A stretch of DNA of 39,868 nt. It comes from Clostridiales bacterium Firm_05 (GTDB taxonomy: Bacteria > Bacillota > Clostridia > Oscillospirales > Ruminococcaceae). The stretch is from NCBI GenBank assembly GCA_001604035.1, contig LVAK01000077.1, forward strand, positions 1-39,868. Reading direction: 5' to 3'. Made by a program: the position numbers and the translations under genes. Positions within the stretch are counted from its first letter, which is position 1. Each line of letters begins with the position of its first letter. The notes below the pieces were generated by a model, which saw nothing but the letters and a program-made list of their open reading frames with translations, made no database searches and was not told where the DNA came from. Shown piece by piece: positions 19,795 through 28,637 of this stretch.

Positions 19795-20688
19795 TTAATT
19801 TTTCCTGTTCAGGAGCATATCTGTAAGCTCCATAAGGAAACCATTATTATCAAAGTTTTCAAGAAGAAGCATGGCTTCACGTGTTATTTCGCCGGCAATA
19901 GACTGGGCTTTTTCAATTCCGTACAGTGTAACAAAGGTGGTTTTATTCTCCTCTTCGTCACTGCCTACCGGCTTGCCAAGCTCCTCAGTTGTGCTTGTAA
20001 CATCGAGTATATCATCAACTATCTGAAATGCAAGGCCGAGCTTATATCCATATTCTGCGGCAGCTTCGATCTTTCGCATATCAGTTTCACCAGCACATAT
20101 GCATCCCATGATACATGATACAGATATCAGCTCGCCGGTTTTATGCTTGTACATATTGCGGAGATTAGCTTCATCAACATCATATCTCTGCTCGTTCTCC
20201 ATGTCTATGACCTGACCGCCGATCATACCGTTTTTTCCCACGGCCCTTGCAAGGTGACTGATTATCTGTATCTTCTGGTTTTCTGTCAATTTGTCATCAT
20301 CAGCTATTATTCCAAACGGAAGAACAGATAAAGCATCGCCGGCAAGTATTGCCATTGCTTCACCGAAGGCTTTGTGGCACGATGGTTTCCCACGGCGATA
20401 ATCGTCATTGTCCATAGCCGGAAGATCATCATGTATAAGGGAGAAAGTGTGTATCATTTCTATTGCAGCGGCAGGAGCAGATGCTGTTCTGTAGTCTCCG
20501 CCACAGGCTTCACAGAAAGAGTACACAAGAACAGGACGTATCCTTTTTCCGCCTGCTTCGAGAGAATAATTCATAGAATCAATAAGATTTTTCTGTGCAT
20601 CAGTAGAACTGGAATGCATATTATAATTCTTAAGGTTTCTTTCTGTGAATCTGATATATTCGTTGAATTTTTCTTTAAATAAACTCAT
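19795..20688 (-). CDS. ispA: Polyprenyl (farnesyl/geranyl) diphosphate synthase
   Basis: FARM HDDLPAMDND and SARM DDILD motifs, GGKRIRP. Confidence 0.94.
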   Translation of the reverse strand: MSLFKEKFNEYIRFTERNLKNYNMHSSSTDAQKNLIDSMNYSLEAGGKRIRPVLVYSFCEACGGDYRTASAPAAAIEMIHTFSLIHDDLPAMDNDDYRRGKPSCHKAFGEAMAILAGDALSVLPFGIIADDDKLTENQKIQIISHLARAVGKNGMIGGQVIDMENEQRYDVDEANLRNMYKHKTGELISVSCIMGCICAGETDMRKIEAAAEYGYKLGLAFQIVDDILDVTSTTEELGKPVGSDEEENKTTFVTLYGIEKAQSIAGEITREAMLLLENFDNNGFLMELTDMLLNRKN

Positions 20689-20689
20689 T

Positions 20690-20893
20690 TTATTCGTTTT
20701 CCGGTGCAGTACCGTTGACCTCCGTAATTTTTAAACGTGCTTCATCAAGCTGTCTGCGGCATTCAGCCGATAACTTCAGGCCTTCGCCATAGAGCTCTAC
20801 AGCCTTTTCGAGAGGGATATCCCCTTTTTCGAGCTCAGTTACTATATTCCCAAGATTGGAGAGATTTTCCTCAAACTTAATCTTCTTTGCCAT
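20690..20893 (-). CDS. xseB: Exodeoxyribonuclease VII small subunit
   Basis: FEENLSNLGNIVTELEKGDIPLEKAVELYGEGLKL. Confidence 0.94.
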   Translation of the reverse strand: MAKKIKFEENLSNLGNIVTELEKGDIPLEKAVELYGEGLKLSAECRRQLDEARLKITEVNGTAPENE

Positions 20894-20897
20894 TATA

Positions 20898-22088
20898 TCA
20901 CCATTTTTTTACGACCTTGGCTTCTGCGCCTCCGGTTCCGAAATTTATTTTCAAAAGATCACCTTTTTCGATGTCAGAAGACGAATCAAGGAGCTTTTCG
21001 CCTTTATATACAAGGGAATACCCCCTTGCAAGAACCTTCAGAGGGCTCAGCGCTTCAAGCTTTGCTATATTTTCTGTCAAAGATCTGTCCTGACGTTCAA
21101 GATAGGACAAAAAGGCGATTTCTGCTCGTTTACTGAGAGATTCGATTCTCTCCGACATAAGCCTGAGTCTGTTTTCAGGAGACTGGGCAGAGAGTCTTAC
21201 TGATAACGTTGAATATTGTTCTGTGAAACGCTCTACCTTACGTATGAGAGATGTTTTGATCCTGTTTTCGCACTGCTTAATGACATCAAGCAGTTGATTG
21301 ATATCCGGCACAGCAAGTTCGGCAGCAGCCGATGGTGTAGGTGCTCTCAGATCTGCAACAAGATCTGCAATGGAATAGTCGACCTCGTGTCCGACTGCTG
21401 ATATCACTGGAACAGAACAGTTGTATATACCGTAGGCGACCTTTTCTGTGTTGAAGGCACTAAGATCTTCTGAAGAGCCTCCGCCTCTGCCGACGATCAC
21501 AACATCGCAGCCCGACATTTCCGCTTTCAGTATTCCACGGCAAATGGAGTCAGGCGCTTCATCGCCTTGTACAATTGAATTTACAGCGATAAGCTCGCCT
21601 ATGGGGTATCGTCTTGACAGGACATTTATTATGTCACGGATAGCAGCTCCGTTCAGAGAAGTCACTGCTCCTATTTTCACAGGCATTGCCGGCAGCTGAC
21701 GTTTGTGGGATGCTTCAAACAGCCCGGCAGCTGCAAGCTTCTTTTTCAGCTGCTCAAGGGCTAATCCGGCTTTACCAGCGCCTTCCGGAAGGATATCATT
21801 CACATAAAGCTGATAGACTCCGTCACGCTCATATACGGAAATACTGCCTGAAACGATAACTGACATACCATCTTCAGGTTCAAATTTCAATCTTGATGCT
21901 GCAGAAGCGAACATAACTGCTTTTATAGAGCTTTCACTGTCTTTCAGGCTGAAATACATATGCCCGCTTTTGTAGTGATGAGTGAAATTTGATATTTCTC
22001 CACGGACCATAATTCCCTGAAGATTTTTATCACCTTTAAGGCTGAATCCTATATACTTATTTATCTGAGAAACTGTAATAACCGGCAT
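20898..22088 (-). CDS. xseA: Exodeoxyribonuclease VII large subunit
   Basis: ITVSQINKYI, VRGEISNFTHHYKSGHMYFSLKD, VGRGGGSSEDLSAFN, LRAPTPSAAAE. Confidence 0.96.
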   Translation of the reverse strand: MPVITVSQINKYIGFSLKGDKNLQGIMVRGEISNFTHHYKSGHMYFSLKDSESSIKAVMFASAASRLKFEPEDGMSVIVSGSISVYERDGVYQLYVNDILPEGAGKAGLALEQLKKKLAAAGLFEASHKRQLPAMPVKIGAVTSLNGAAIRDIINVLSRRYPIGELIAVNSIVQGDEAPDSICRGILKAEMSGCDVVIVGRGGGSSEDLSAFNTEKVAYGIYNCSVPVISAVGHEVDYSIADLVADLRAPTPSAAAELAVPDINQLLDVIKQCENRIKTSLIRKVERFTEQYSTLSVRLSAQSPENRLRLMSERIESLSKRAEIAFLSYLERQDRSLTENIAKLEALSPLKVLARGYSLVYKGEKLLDSSSDIEKGDLLKINFGTGGAEAKVVKKW

Positions 22089-23032
22089 TATACTTCACCT
22101 GTTGCTTTCAGACAGCCATATATTGCCACTCCGGCTGCATTATCGCATGAGAACTGAGGCTCTGCGAAGCTTGCATCATTCCAGATCGATGTTATCTTGT
22201 CCCTGATTATTTTGTCGGACATAACACCACCTGCAAATACAAGTGGAAGATCACCATGTTTTTCCAGAGCAGCCTCAGTCATTTTAATCAGGCTATCGGT
22301 AATGTAATCGAGGCAAAACGCAGCTATATCTTCTTTTGAAAGTCCTGAATCAAGCATTGATCTGCATTTATTCTCGATCCCGGACAGGCAGCAGTTACCG
22401 TCCTTTATAACCGGCTTAACTTTATAATGCTTTGCGGCATTATGTGCCAGTTTTTCAAGTTCTGCGCCGCAGGGAAATTTCAGTCCCAGCATAAGTCCGA
22501 CACGATCAACAGCCTGTCCGGCTTTAAGATCAAGTGAAGTACCTATTTCTGAAATATTGATAATATTTTCGTTATCAGGCTCACAGAGTAGACAATCTGT
22601 GGTGCCGCCGCTGACATGAAAGGCAATGAATCTCTCTTTTCTGAGTTCGAGCTTCCGGGCAGAATATAGGGCGGCAAGAATATGTCCGACCTGATGTGAG
22701 GTTGAATACATGGGAATACCGCTTATAGCACTGTAGCTTCTTGCAAAGCCTTCCCCACAAAGAAAGCATGGCATATAAGAACCAGAGATATTCCTTGGAC
22801 GTACAGACGCAGATACTGCTGCCGGAAACGCATTACAGTCAGAAAAAAGCTCTTCTATCATATCCGGAAGCTGCTTGGTGTGGTGAAAAACCGCATCACT
22901 CTGTCTCAGCCCAAGCTCCCCTTCTTTTACGGGAAGAAGTTTTTTCGCCTGATAGACACGTTTTTCCTCGCTTACATATATCGCTGCGGAGGTCGTATAA
23001 TTGCTGGTATCAATCCCCAGAAAATCAGGCAT
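22088..23032 (-). CDS. Peptidase M22 / Kae1-TsaD-like paralogue of uncertain function
   Basis: LGIDTSNYTTSAAI, HQVGHILAAL, FHVSGGTTDCLL, VFAGGVMSDK; shorter than canonical TsaD and conserved next to nusB/xseA in Clostridia. Confidence 0.85.
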   Translation of the reverse strand: MPDFLGIDTSNYTTSAAIYVSEEKRVYQAKKLLPVKEGELGLRQSDAVFHHTKQLPDMIEELFSDCNAFPAAVSASVRPRNISGSYMPCFLCGEGFARSYSAISGIPMYSTSHQVGHILAALYSARKLELRKERFIAFHVSGGTTDCLLCEPDNENIINISEIGTSLDLKAGQAVDRVGLMLGLKFPCGAELEKLAHNAAKHYKVKPVIKDGNCCLSGIENKCRSMLDSGLSKEDIAAFCLDYITDSLIKMTEAALEKHGDLPLVFAGGVMSDKIIRDKITSIWNDASFAEPQFSCDNAAGVAIYGCLKATGEV

Positions 23033-23438
23033 TTTCTACCTCTTTCTTCCTGTCTCGTGAGAAGGCGCCGAGAACACCATTTATGAAGGAGGTATCCTCC
23101 TGATATGTATATACCATTGAAAGCTTTATAGCTTCACTTATGGCAGCATTCATAGGTGTATTGTCATCATATATTGACTCGTACAGTGCTATCCTGAGTA
23201 TTGCCAGGTTGAGCTTTGATATTCTGCCTATGCTTCTTGATTTGCTGTAGCCGGAAATAATATTATCCAGCTCCTCTGCGTGCTGAAGTGTTCCTTCAAC
23301 GATCTTCTTTACCTCATCATTGACAGTTATCTCGTCGATCTCTTCAGCAATAGCATAGAGCTCATTGATATCATCATCACGCAGAAGCTGTTCAAAAACC
23401 AGCTTGAATGCGCTGTCTCTTATTTCACGTCTTGTCAT
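23025..23438 (-). CDS. nusB: Transcription antitermination factor NusB
   Basis: RREIRDSAFKLVFEQLL, LRIALYESIYDDNTPMNAAISEAIKLS, FINGVLGAF. Confidence 0.92.
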   Translation of the reverse strand: MTRREIRDSAFKLVFEQLLRDDDINELYAIAEEIDEITVNDEVKKIVEGTLQHAEELDNIISGYSKSRSIGRISKLNLAILRIALYESIYDDNTPMNAAISEAIKLSMVYTYQEDTSFINGVLGAFSRDRKKEVENA

Positions 23439-23460
23439 TTACTATCTCCTTTTCAGTTAA

Positions 23461-23796
23461 TTATTCAAAAACAACACCGCTTATGGTAACGTTCACTCTT
23501 GCTACAGTTACGCCGGTCATGTTCTGGATATTTTCCTTAACAGCATTCTGGACATCAAGGGCAACAGTGCGGGCTTTTTCTCCCCACTTAACCTTTATCC
23601 TGATATCGATCGCTGCGACGTCGCTCATCATATTGATCTTTATGGGACCGTTTTTTCTAAGGCGGCTCATTTTATTGATCTCACCGCCAAGGCCTGCAAC
23701 GCCCTTTACATCAAGGGCGGCAAGTCTTGCAATGGTTATCATAACGTCATCCGAAATTTTAAGTTTGCTTTTTACAGCTTCTTTTGATACGTCCAT
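23461..23796 (-). CDS. Asp23/Gls24 family envelope stress protein
   Basis: KISDDVMITIARLAALDVKGVAGLGG; VQNAVKENIQNMTGVTVARVNVTISGV. Confidence 0.9.
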   Translation of the reverse strand: MDVSKEAVKSKLKISDDVMITIARLAALDVKGVAGLGGEINKMSRLRKNGPIKINMMSDVAAIDIRIKVKWGEKARTVALDVQNAVKENIQNMTGVTVARVNVTISGVVFE

Positions 23797-23877
23797 TTTT
23801 TTGACCTCCGTTTACAACAGGATAGAGTGTAATATTTTAACAAATGAAGTATAAACACTCCTTCTTCTATATTATAT

Positions 23878-23923
23878 CAAAAAAAATCAGAATGTTCAAC
23901 TACTTTACCTCAAAAATTCTGAT
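23878..23923 (-). terminator. Rho-independent terminator of the spoIIIA operon overlapping the 3' end of spoIIIAH
   Basis: ATCAGAAT/ATTCTGAT 8-bp stem (23886-23893 with 23916-23923), long U-run in - transcript. Confidence 0.65.
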
Positions 23924-24469
23924 ATTTTCTGCAGAAACATCTGTCTCGCCAAGAATTATCTCCTTTATTGAAGCTGCCTGTGCCTTATCAAGGCCTTCTG
24001 TTCTTACTACGACCTTAGCAGATGTGCCATCAAGATAAGCTACGCAATCGCTGTATCCTTGTGCTTTTATAAGGGATTCGATAGTTCCTTCGCTTTCTAT
24101 CAGCTTTGATACCTCAACTGCATCAAGGGCTTTCATCACAGTTTCGTCCTCAGTGATGTCCCCTCCTCCGATTATCATCTGTAATGTCTGAACAGCTTCA
24201 TCACGATTATTCATTTTATCAAGCCTTGCCTGAGCGAAGTAATCAGTAGCACTGTCTGCCGGTGCATTTACAAATTCTGTTTCGCCGTAGCTTATAGTTT
24301 CTTCTTGGCTGTTCTTCTTTTCAGGCTTTTTCTTGCTTGTTACAGGCGTAGCTGCATAATTAATATATACCGCAACAGCGAGCATGAGAGTAAGGCAACT
24401 CATTATTATGTGTTTTTTCCCGATTATCAATGTTGGCTTTTTCATAAAATATCCTCTCTTTCTTTTCAT
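23900..24469 (-). CDS. spoIIIAH: Stage III sporulation protein AH
   Basis: Single TM then NSQEETISYGETEFVN...YFAQARLDKMNNRDEAVQTLQ; position at end of spoIIIA operon. Confidence 0.9.
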   Translation of the reverse strand: MKRKRGYFMKKPTLIIGKKHIIMSCLTLMLAVAVYINYAATPVTSKKKPEKKNSQEETISYGETEFVNAPADSATDYFAQARLDKMNNRDEAVQTLQMIIGGGDITEDETVMKALDAVEVSKLIESEGTIESLIKAQGYSDCVAYLDGTSAKVVVRTEGLDKAQAASIKEIILGETDVSAENIRIFEVK

Positions 24470-24987
24470 TGGAGTTTAGTGACATATATCTTGCCGGAGG
24501 AGATACCAAGTGCGGATGATACAGCCCGGTATATCCTTTCTCTGACAATGGCGCTGTCGCAACCTGTACAGGCAACTACCGCTCCGGCTATTTCAGGCAT
24601 CCGGACTGTTTCTATAAGCGCAGTCTTATCGCTTCCACCTCCTATCAGGACATATTTTTCTTCCTGATCTGTTCTGTTGTCGGCATGGCTTTGTTTTTCC
24701 TCCTTTGCATAAATATACTGCTCATTGCTGCTTAACGTCAGATATACCCTGACTTTTCCTGCGCCGTCTATACTTTCGAGAAAATCCTCCAGTCTCTCCT
24801 GAGTCTCAAGGCAATATCCGGCTATATCACTATCCGGAATTATCTTTTCCTTCTTGATGGTCGATTTATCACCTGACGGGAGAAGTGATGAAATAAGTAC
24901 AAGCAGCAGACCTGCCGCTCCAAGTATGATCACAACTGTCAGATTATTCTTTTCCCCGAACAGTTCCTTTATTTTTTTATCCAGCAT
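24466..24987 (-). CDS. spoIIIAG: Stage III sporulation protein AG
   Basis: YCLETQERLEDFLESIDGAGKVRVYLTL; MPEIAGAVVACTGCDSAIVRERIYRAVSSALGI. Confidence 0.92.
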   Translation of the reverse strand: MLDKKIKELFGEKNNLTVVIILGAAGLLLVLISSLLPSGDKSTIKKEKIIPDSDIAGYCLETQERLEDFLESIDGAGKVRVYLTLSSNEQYIYAKEEKQSHADNRTDQEEKYVLIGGGSDKTALIETVRMPEIAGAVVACTGCDSAIVRERIYRAVSSALGISSGKIYVTKLQ

Positions 24988-25438
24988 CGTCTACTACCTC
25001 CGTTTCTTTACCGAGGCTGCTGCGGACAATATCTGCCGCTTTTTCAAAATTATCAGCTTTGAGCGTTACCTTATTAATTGATATGCTTCCGTCATCCAGA
25101 ATATTAATCTCAGTTTCAATCTTATTGCAGTTTATTCCGGCTGACTTTATCTGACTGAGTAGCACTTCCGATATATTGTAGGATGTCTGCTGCCTCAGTC
25201 TTTCATTGTAGATCTTAGCTGCTTCATTGTAACTGTCGGCATTATAACTATCAGAATTTGGAAAATCAAATTCTATATTTCCTCTTACAAACGGAGCAAT
25301 AATAACTATAGCAAGGATGAGCTCCAACAATACTTTCATCTGATCATTGAGCTTCGTTCCGGATACAAGGTTTTCAATTATACATATCACAGCTGAAATT
25401 GCACATATCGCTGCGACACAGCTTTTCATTTCTTCCAT
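24977..25438 (-). CDS. spoIIIAF: Stage III sporulation protein AF
   Basis: Two N-terminal TM segments, operon position, SpoIIIAF-like size. Confidence 0.85.
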   Translation of the reverse strand: MEEMKSCVAAICAISAVICIIENLVSGTKLNDQMKVLLELILAIVIIAPFVRGNIEFDFPNSDSYNADSYNEAAKIYNERLRQQTSYNISEVLLSQIKSAGINCNKIETEINILDDGSISINKVTLKADNFEKAADIVRSSLGKETEVVDDAG

Positions 25439-25445
25439 TTTTCTC

Positions 25446-26552
25446 CTAAGAAATATTCATAAGCATAATACCTGTACATATCAGAAGCATGACCGAATAA
25501 CATATCAGTACACACTGTGCTATTGCAAGTCCGCTGTCGATCCCCTTAAGGAGCTTAACGATGGGATCGGCAGAAAAGAGCTCTGCTGCTGCCGAACTGA
25601 TCCAGATGACCACCCGGAAGGATATAAGCTCTATTATCGGAGGCAGAATAATTACTGCAATTGCAAAGCAGCCTGCTGTTCCTACTGTAGAAGCTATCAG
25701 CTCAAAGCTGCCTTTTACAGTTGAATATGCATCTGATACAGCTCCACCTACGATAGGGACAAATCCTGAGATCATGGATTTTATCGTTTTGGCGCCTGCC
25801 CCGTCAGTTTTTGCAGCAAGCGTTGTCCTAAGTCCGATAAACCCGGTAAAGAAAGTCATAAATAAAGTTATGCTCCATGTAACGATCTTCTTTATCAGCG
25901 TTATAACAGCATCTACTGAATGTTCAGGGAAAACGCTTCCGGATATGGATAGTGCTGCAATGATGCTTAATACAGGCATAAAAAAAGAATCTGCTGCTGA
26001 GGCAAAAGTGCATGAGGCAGTTATTATGAGAACATTATATGTTCCGCCGGCAATCGCTCCTCCGGAGGCTATTGTGATACCGGCAAAAACCGGAACGAAA
26101 ACCAGCATGAAACCGCTTAATCTGGAAACCGCATTGAGTGTGTGATCGAAAGCTGTCAGAAGTCCCGGAAGGATTGCGGCAGCGGCTGTGAGACTGCATA
26201 TCATATCGCCCATTTTACTGCTTTTGGAAAGGAAACCATTGTTCAGTCCATGCACAAATGATGAAAAAATAATGACCGTGATAAGTATTACGAGCAGACG
26301 AATAGGTGCGATAATTCTTTCTTTTACTGCATTTGATATTTCTTCTTTCAGGTCAGTCAGGTCGATATTGCCAATGTCTTCATACTTCCAGTCTATGTCA
26401 TAATCTGCAAGCATATCTTCAAGCTCTGATTGTATTTCCTGTCGGTCATCAGTGTAATCACAGTAAGCTTTTAAAGGGCATACCATAATGCTGAGTACTA
26501 TAAATACTATCAAGGTTAAAATAATATTCTTCATTTTATTGCAGGATATCAC
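25446..26552 (-). CDS. spoIIIAE: Stage III sporulation protein AE
   Basis: Polytopic, GLRTTLAAKTDGAGAKTIKSMISGFVPIVGGAVSDAYSTVKGS. Confidence 0.92.
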   Translation of the reverse strand: MISCNKMKNIILTLIVFIVLSIMVCPLKAYCDYTDDRQEIQSELEDMLADYDIDWKYEDIGNIDLTDLKEEISNAVKERIIAPIRLLVILITVIIFSSFVHGLNNGFLSKSSKMGDMICSLTAAAAILPGLLTAFDHTLNAVSRLSGFMLVFVPVFAGITIASGGAIAGGTYNVLIITASCTFASAADSFFMPVLSIIAALSISGSVFPEHSVDAVITLIKKIVTWSITLFMTFFTGFIGLRTTLAAKTDGAGAKTIKSMISGFVPIVGGAVSDAYSTVKGSFELIASTVGTAGCFAIAVIILPPIIELISFRVVIWISSAAAELFSADPIVKLLKGIDSGLAIAQCVLICYSVMLLICTGIMLMNIS

Positions 26553-26928
26553 CGATCTGTTCGAGTAGTGAACGGATAACAGGCAGACTCATCAGAGTTA
26601 GCTCCCCTCTTCCCCATAACTCTGCTGCTGAGGCGATCGCACTCTCGCCGCTGTCAGTACATATATCGCAGGTTATCTGAGTCACGAAACATATGGCTGC
26701 TGCCTTAAATACAAGAGCAAGATAACTGTCCGATATGCCTGCTTCTGTAAATATCTCTCTTACATCATTAATGACAGGCTGCAAAAACACTGTAAATCCA
26801 CTGATAACTGCTGTACAAGCAGCAAGTGAAATAAGCATCGACTGTTCCTTGTTATATTGTCTGAGCATTATTGCCAGTATAGCAGCACAAACACAAAATA
26901 TCGAAACAGAAAAGCTGTTGTCTACCAT
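26536..26928 (-). CDS. spoIIIAD: Stage III sporulation protein AD
   Basis: ICFVTQITCDICTDSGESAIASAAELWGRGELTLMSLPVIRSLLE. Confidence 0.92.
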   Translation of the reverse strand: MVDNSFSVSIFCVCAAILAIMLRQYNKEQSMLISLAACTAVISGFTVFLQPVINDVREIFTEAGISDSYLALVFKAAAICFVTQITCDICTDSGESAIASAAELWGRGELTLMSLPVIRSLLEQIGDILQ

Positions 26929-27119
26929 AGGCCAAACACCGTTTTGACAGTTTCAAACAGATCACCTATCTCCTGAACTATGACAACAAGTACAACGATC
27001 AATCCGGCAAGTGTTGTCATCATTGCCTGCTCTTCACGTTCTGCTCTTTTAAGTACAAGATTCAACACAGCTACGATAATACCTGTACCCGCTATCTTGA
27101 ATATGAGATCAATATCCAT
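26922..27119 (-). CDS. spoIIIAC: Stage III sporulation protein AC
   Basis: MDIDLIFKIAGTGIIVAVLNLVLKRAEREEQAMMTTLAGLIVVL; ATG at 27119 preferred over 27134 because of AAAGGA SD spacing. Confidence 0.92.
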   Translation of the reverse strand: MDIDLIFKIAGTGIIVAVLNLVLKRAEREEQAMMTTLAGLIVVLVVIVQEIGDLFETVKTVFGLW

Positions 27120-27133
27120 GTTTTTTCCTTTCA

Positions 27134-27643
27134 TTATATTACAAGTATCCCTGCCATTACACCAAACAGAGTTCCTACGCTTCGGTATAATCTGGCTTTT
27201 TTATGCAGTTCATCTGTTCTATGTCTTTCAGTTGCTGCAATATCCTCCTGTAAGGCCTCTATTACCGCGAGCTGACCTGGTATATCGCTCCTTCCAAGTT
27301 CATTACCAAGGGTGAGAAGGACTCTTTTTTCCTCTGAACCATAATTGTATGATCCTACAGCTTTTTGCCAGCAATAATGAAAATCTGTTCCGGGATCAAA
27401 AGCGTCCGGAAGGTTAGCGATAAACTGAAGTGGTGCAAGGGTTTCAGTTCTTTTAAGCTCAAAAACAAGCTTATAAACATCCATACCTGTGGTCCTTATG
27501 AGGATAGAAATATGCTGCAAAAGCGCAAAGATGCTTCGGCAGATCACTGTATCGTCATGGATCTTTTTAGCTGCTGCTGCACCGGAAGCTGTTCCTGCTG
27601 TTATAAACAATATTGCTGCTGCAATTTTCAGAAGCATTTCCAA
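27134..27643 (-). CDS. spoIIIAB: Stage III sporulation protein AB
   Basis: LQHISILIRTTG...LGRSDIPGQLAVIEAL; operon position. Confidence 0.88.
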   Translation of the reverse strand: MEMLLKIAAAILFITAGTASGAAAAKKIHDDTVICRSIFALLQHISILIRTTGMDVYKLVFELKRTETLAPLQFIANLPDAFDPGTDFHYCWQKAVGSYNYGSEEKRVLLTLGNELGRSDIPGQLAVIEALQEDIAATERHRTDELHKKARLYRSVGTLFGVMAGILVI

Positions 27644-28553
27644 GCCTCCTTATTTCCCGTATTACAGAAGGAGAGCCGCTACCCTGAAGTATGGCTGCAT
27701 GAGTGAATACTCCAGAATTTATCAGCGGCAAAAGAGCCTGTCTGCGAAAAATATCCTCATAGCTGTCTGCGTGAATCGTTGCTGCAAATCTTACACCCGA
27801 ACCATGTCCTTTAAGAATTGCGTTTGTATCCTTTTCCCCTGCTATCTCATCGCAGAATATAATATCAGGCGATAATGTCCTTATTGCCAATATTATCCCT
27901 TCAGTCCGGTCGCATCCTGTAATAACATTCGTCAGTTCTCCAACTTCATTGCTGCATATCCCATCATAAGTTGAGGATATTTCATTGCGTTCATCGATAA
28001 GTACAGTTTTCATTATATTTCCGCAGGCTCTGCAAAGATCACGCAAGAGAGTAGTCTTTCCTGAATTGACTCCTCCGCAGATCAGCACACTTCCAGCACC
28101 TTTGCCGGTTCTTGCAAACAGTTCGTCAGAAATCCCTGGAATACATCTTGATATCCTGAAATTAAGTCCACTATATTCCGTGAGTATCCTGTCTTTAGTA
28201 TCTGACATCCTTCCTGATATCCCGACTCTGACTCCTCCCGGAAGAACAATGAATCCCTCATGTAGTTCTCTCATGCAGCTATATAGCGAGTAATGACATA
28301 AAGCCTGCATTATATTGTCAATTTCATCCTTTGCAATGTTTATGCAGCAATGATCTTTTGGATCTCCGGTAAGTCTTCCTTCACAAGTCAGATACCTTAT
28401 ACGATCCGGAAAAATATATACCGCTTTCCTTCCGGCATACAGCCTGATCTCTGTCAGATCTCTTATTGCACTGCCATCAAGTTTCAGCATTGCGCTTCGT
28501 ATTGTTTTTGTCATATACCTGCTTATGATCGTGTACGCTTCCTGTGTTTTCAT
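27567..28553 (-). CDS. spoIIIAA: Stage III sporulation protein AA (ATPase)
   Basis: Walker A ICGGVNSGKTTLLRDLCR; LIDERNEI; HADSYEDIFRR; 77-nt overlap with spoIIIAB. Confidence 0.92.
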   Translation of the reverse strand: MKTQEAYTIISRYMTKTIRSAMLKLDGSAIRDLTEIRLYAGRKAVYIFPDRIRYLTCEGRLTGDPKDHCCINIAKDEIDNIMQALCHYSLYSCMRELHEGFIVLPGGVRVGISGRMSDTKDRILTEYSGLNFRISRCIPGISDELFARTGKGAGSVLICGGVNSGKTTLLRDLCRACGNIMKTVLIDERNEISSTYDGICSNEVGELTNVITGCDRTEGIILAIRTLSPDIIFCDEIAGEKDTNAILKGHGSGVRFAATIHADSYEDIFRRQALLPLINSGVFTHAAILQGSGSPSVIREIRRLGNASENCSSNIVYNSRNSFRCSSS

Positions 28554-28575
28554 TGCCTGTCCCTCCTTTCATTTA

Positions 28576-28604
28576 ATTCTATTCATCGCTGATCTACAAT
28601 ATGA
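28576..28604 (-). promoter_or_regulatory. Candidate sigma-E promoter of spoIIIAA
   Basis: On - strand TCATATT (28598-28604) - 14 bp - AATAGAAT (28576-28583); compares with KMATATT-N14/15-CATACAHT. Confidence 0.5.
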
Positions 28605-28605
28605 C

Positions 28606-28637
28606 AAAACAGCTCCGCAATTATGCAGAGCTGTTTT
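28606..28637 (-). terminator. Rho-independent terminator after ABC permease
   Basis: AAAACAGCTC-12nt-GAGCTGTTTT, immediately after the stop codon at 28638; symmetrical so possibly bidirectional. Confidence 0.8.
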
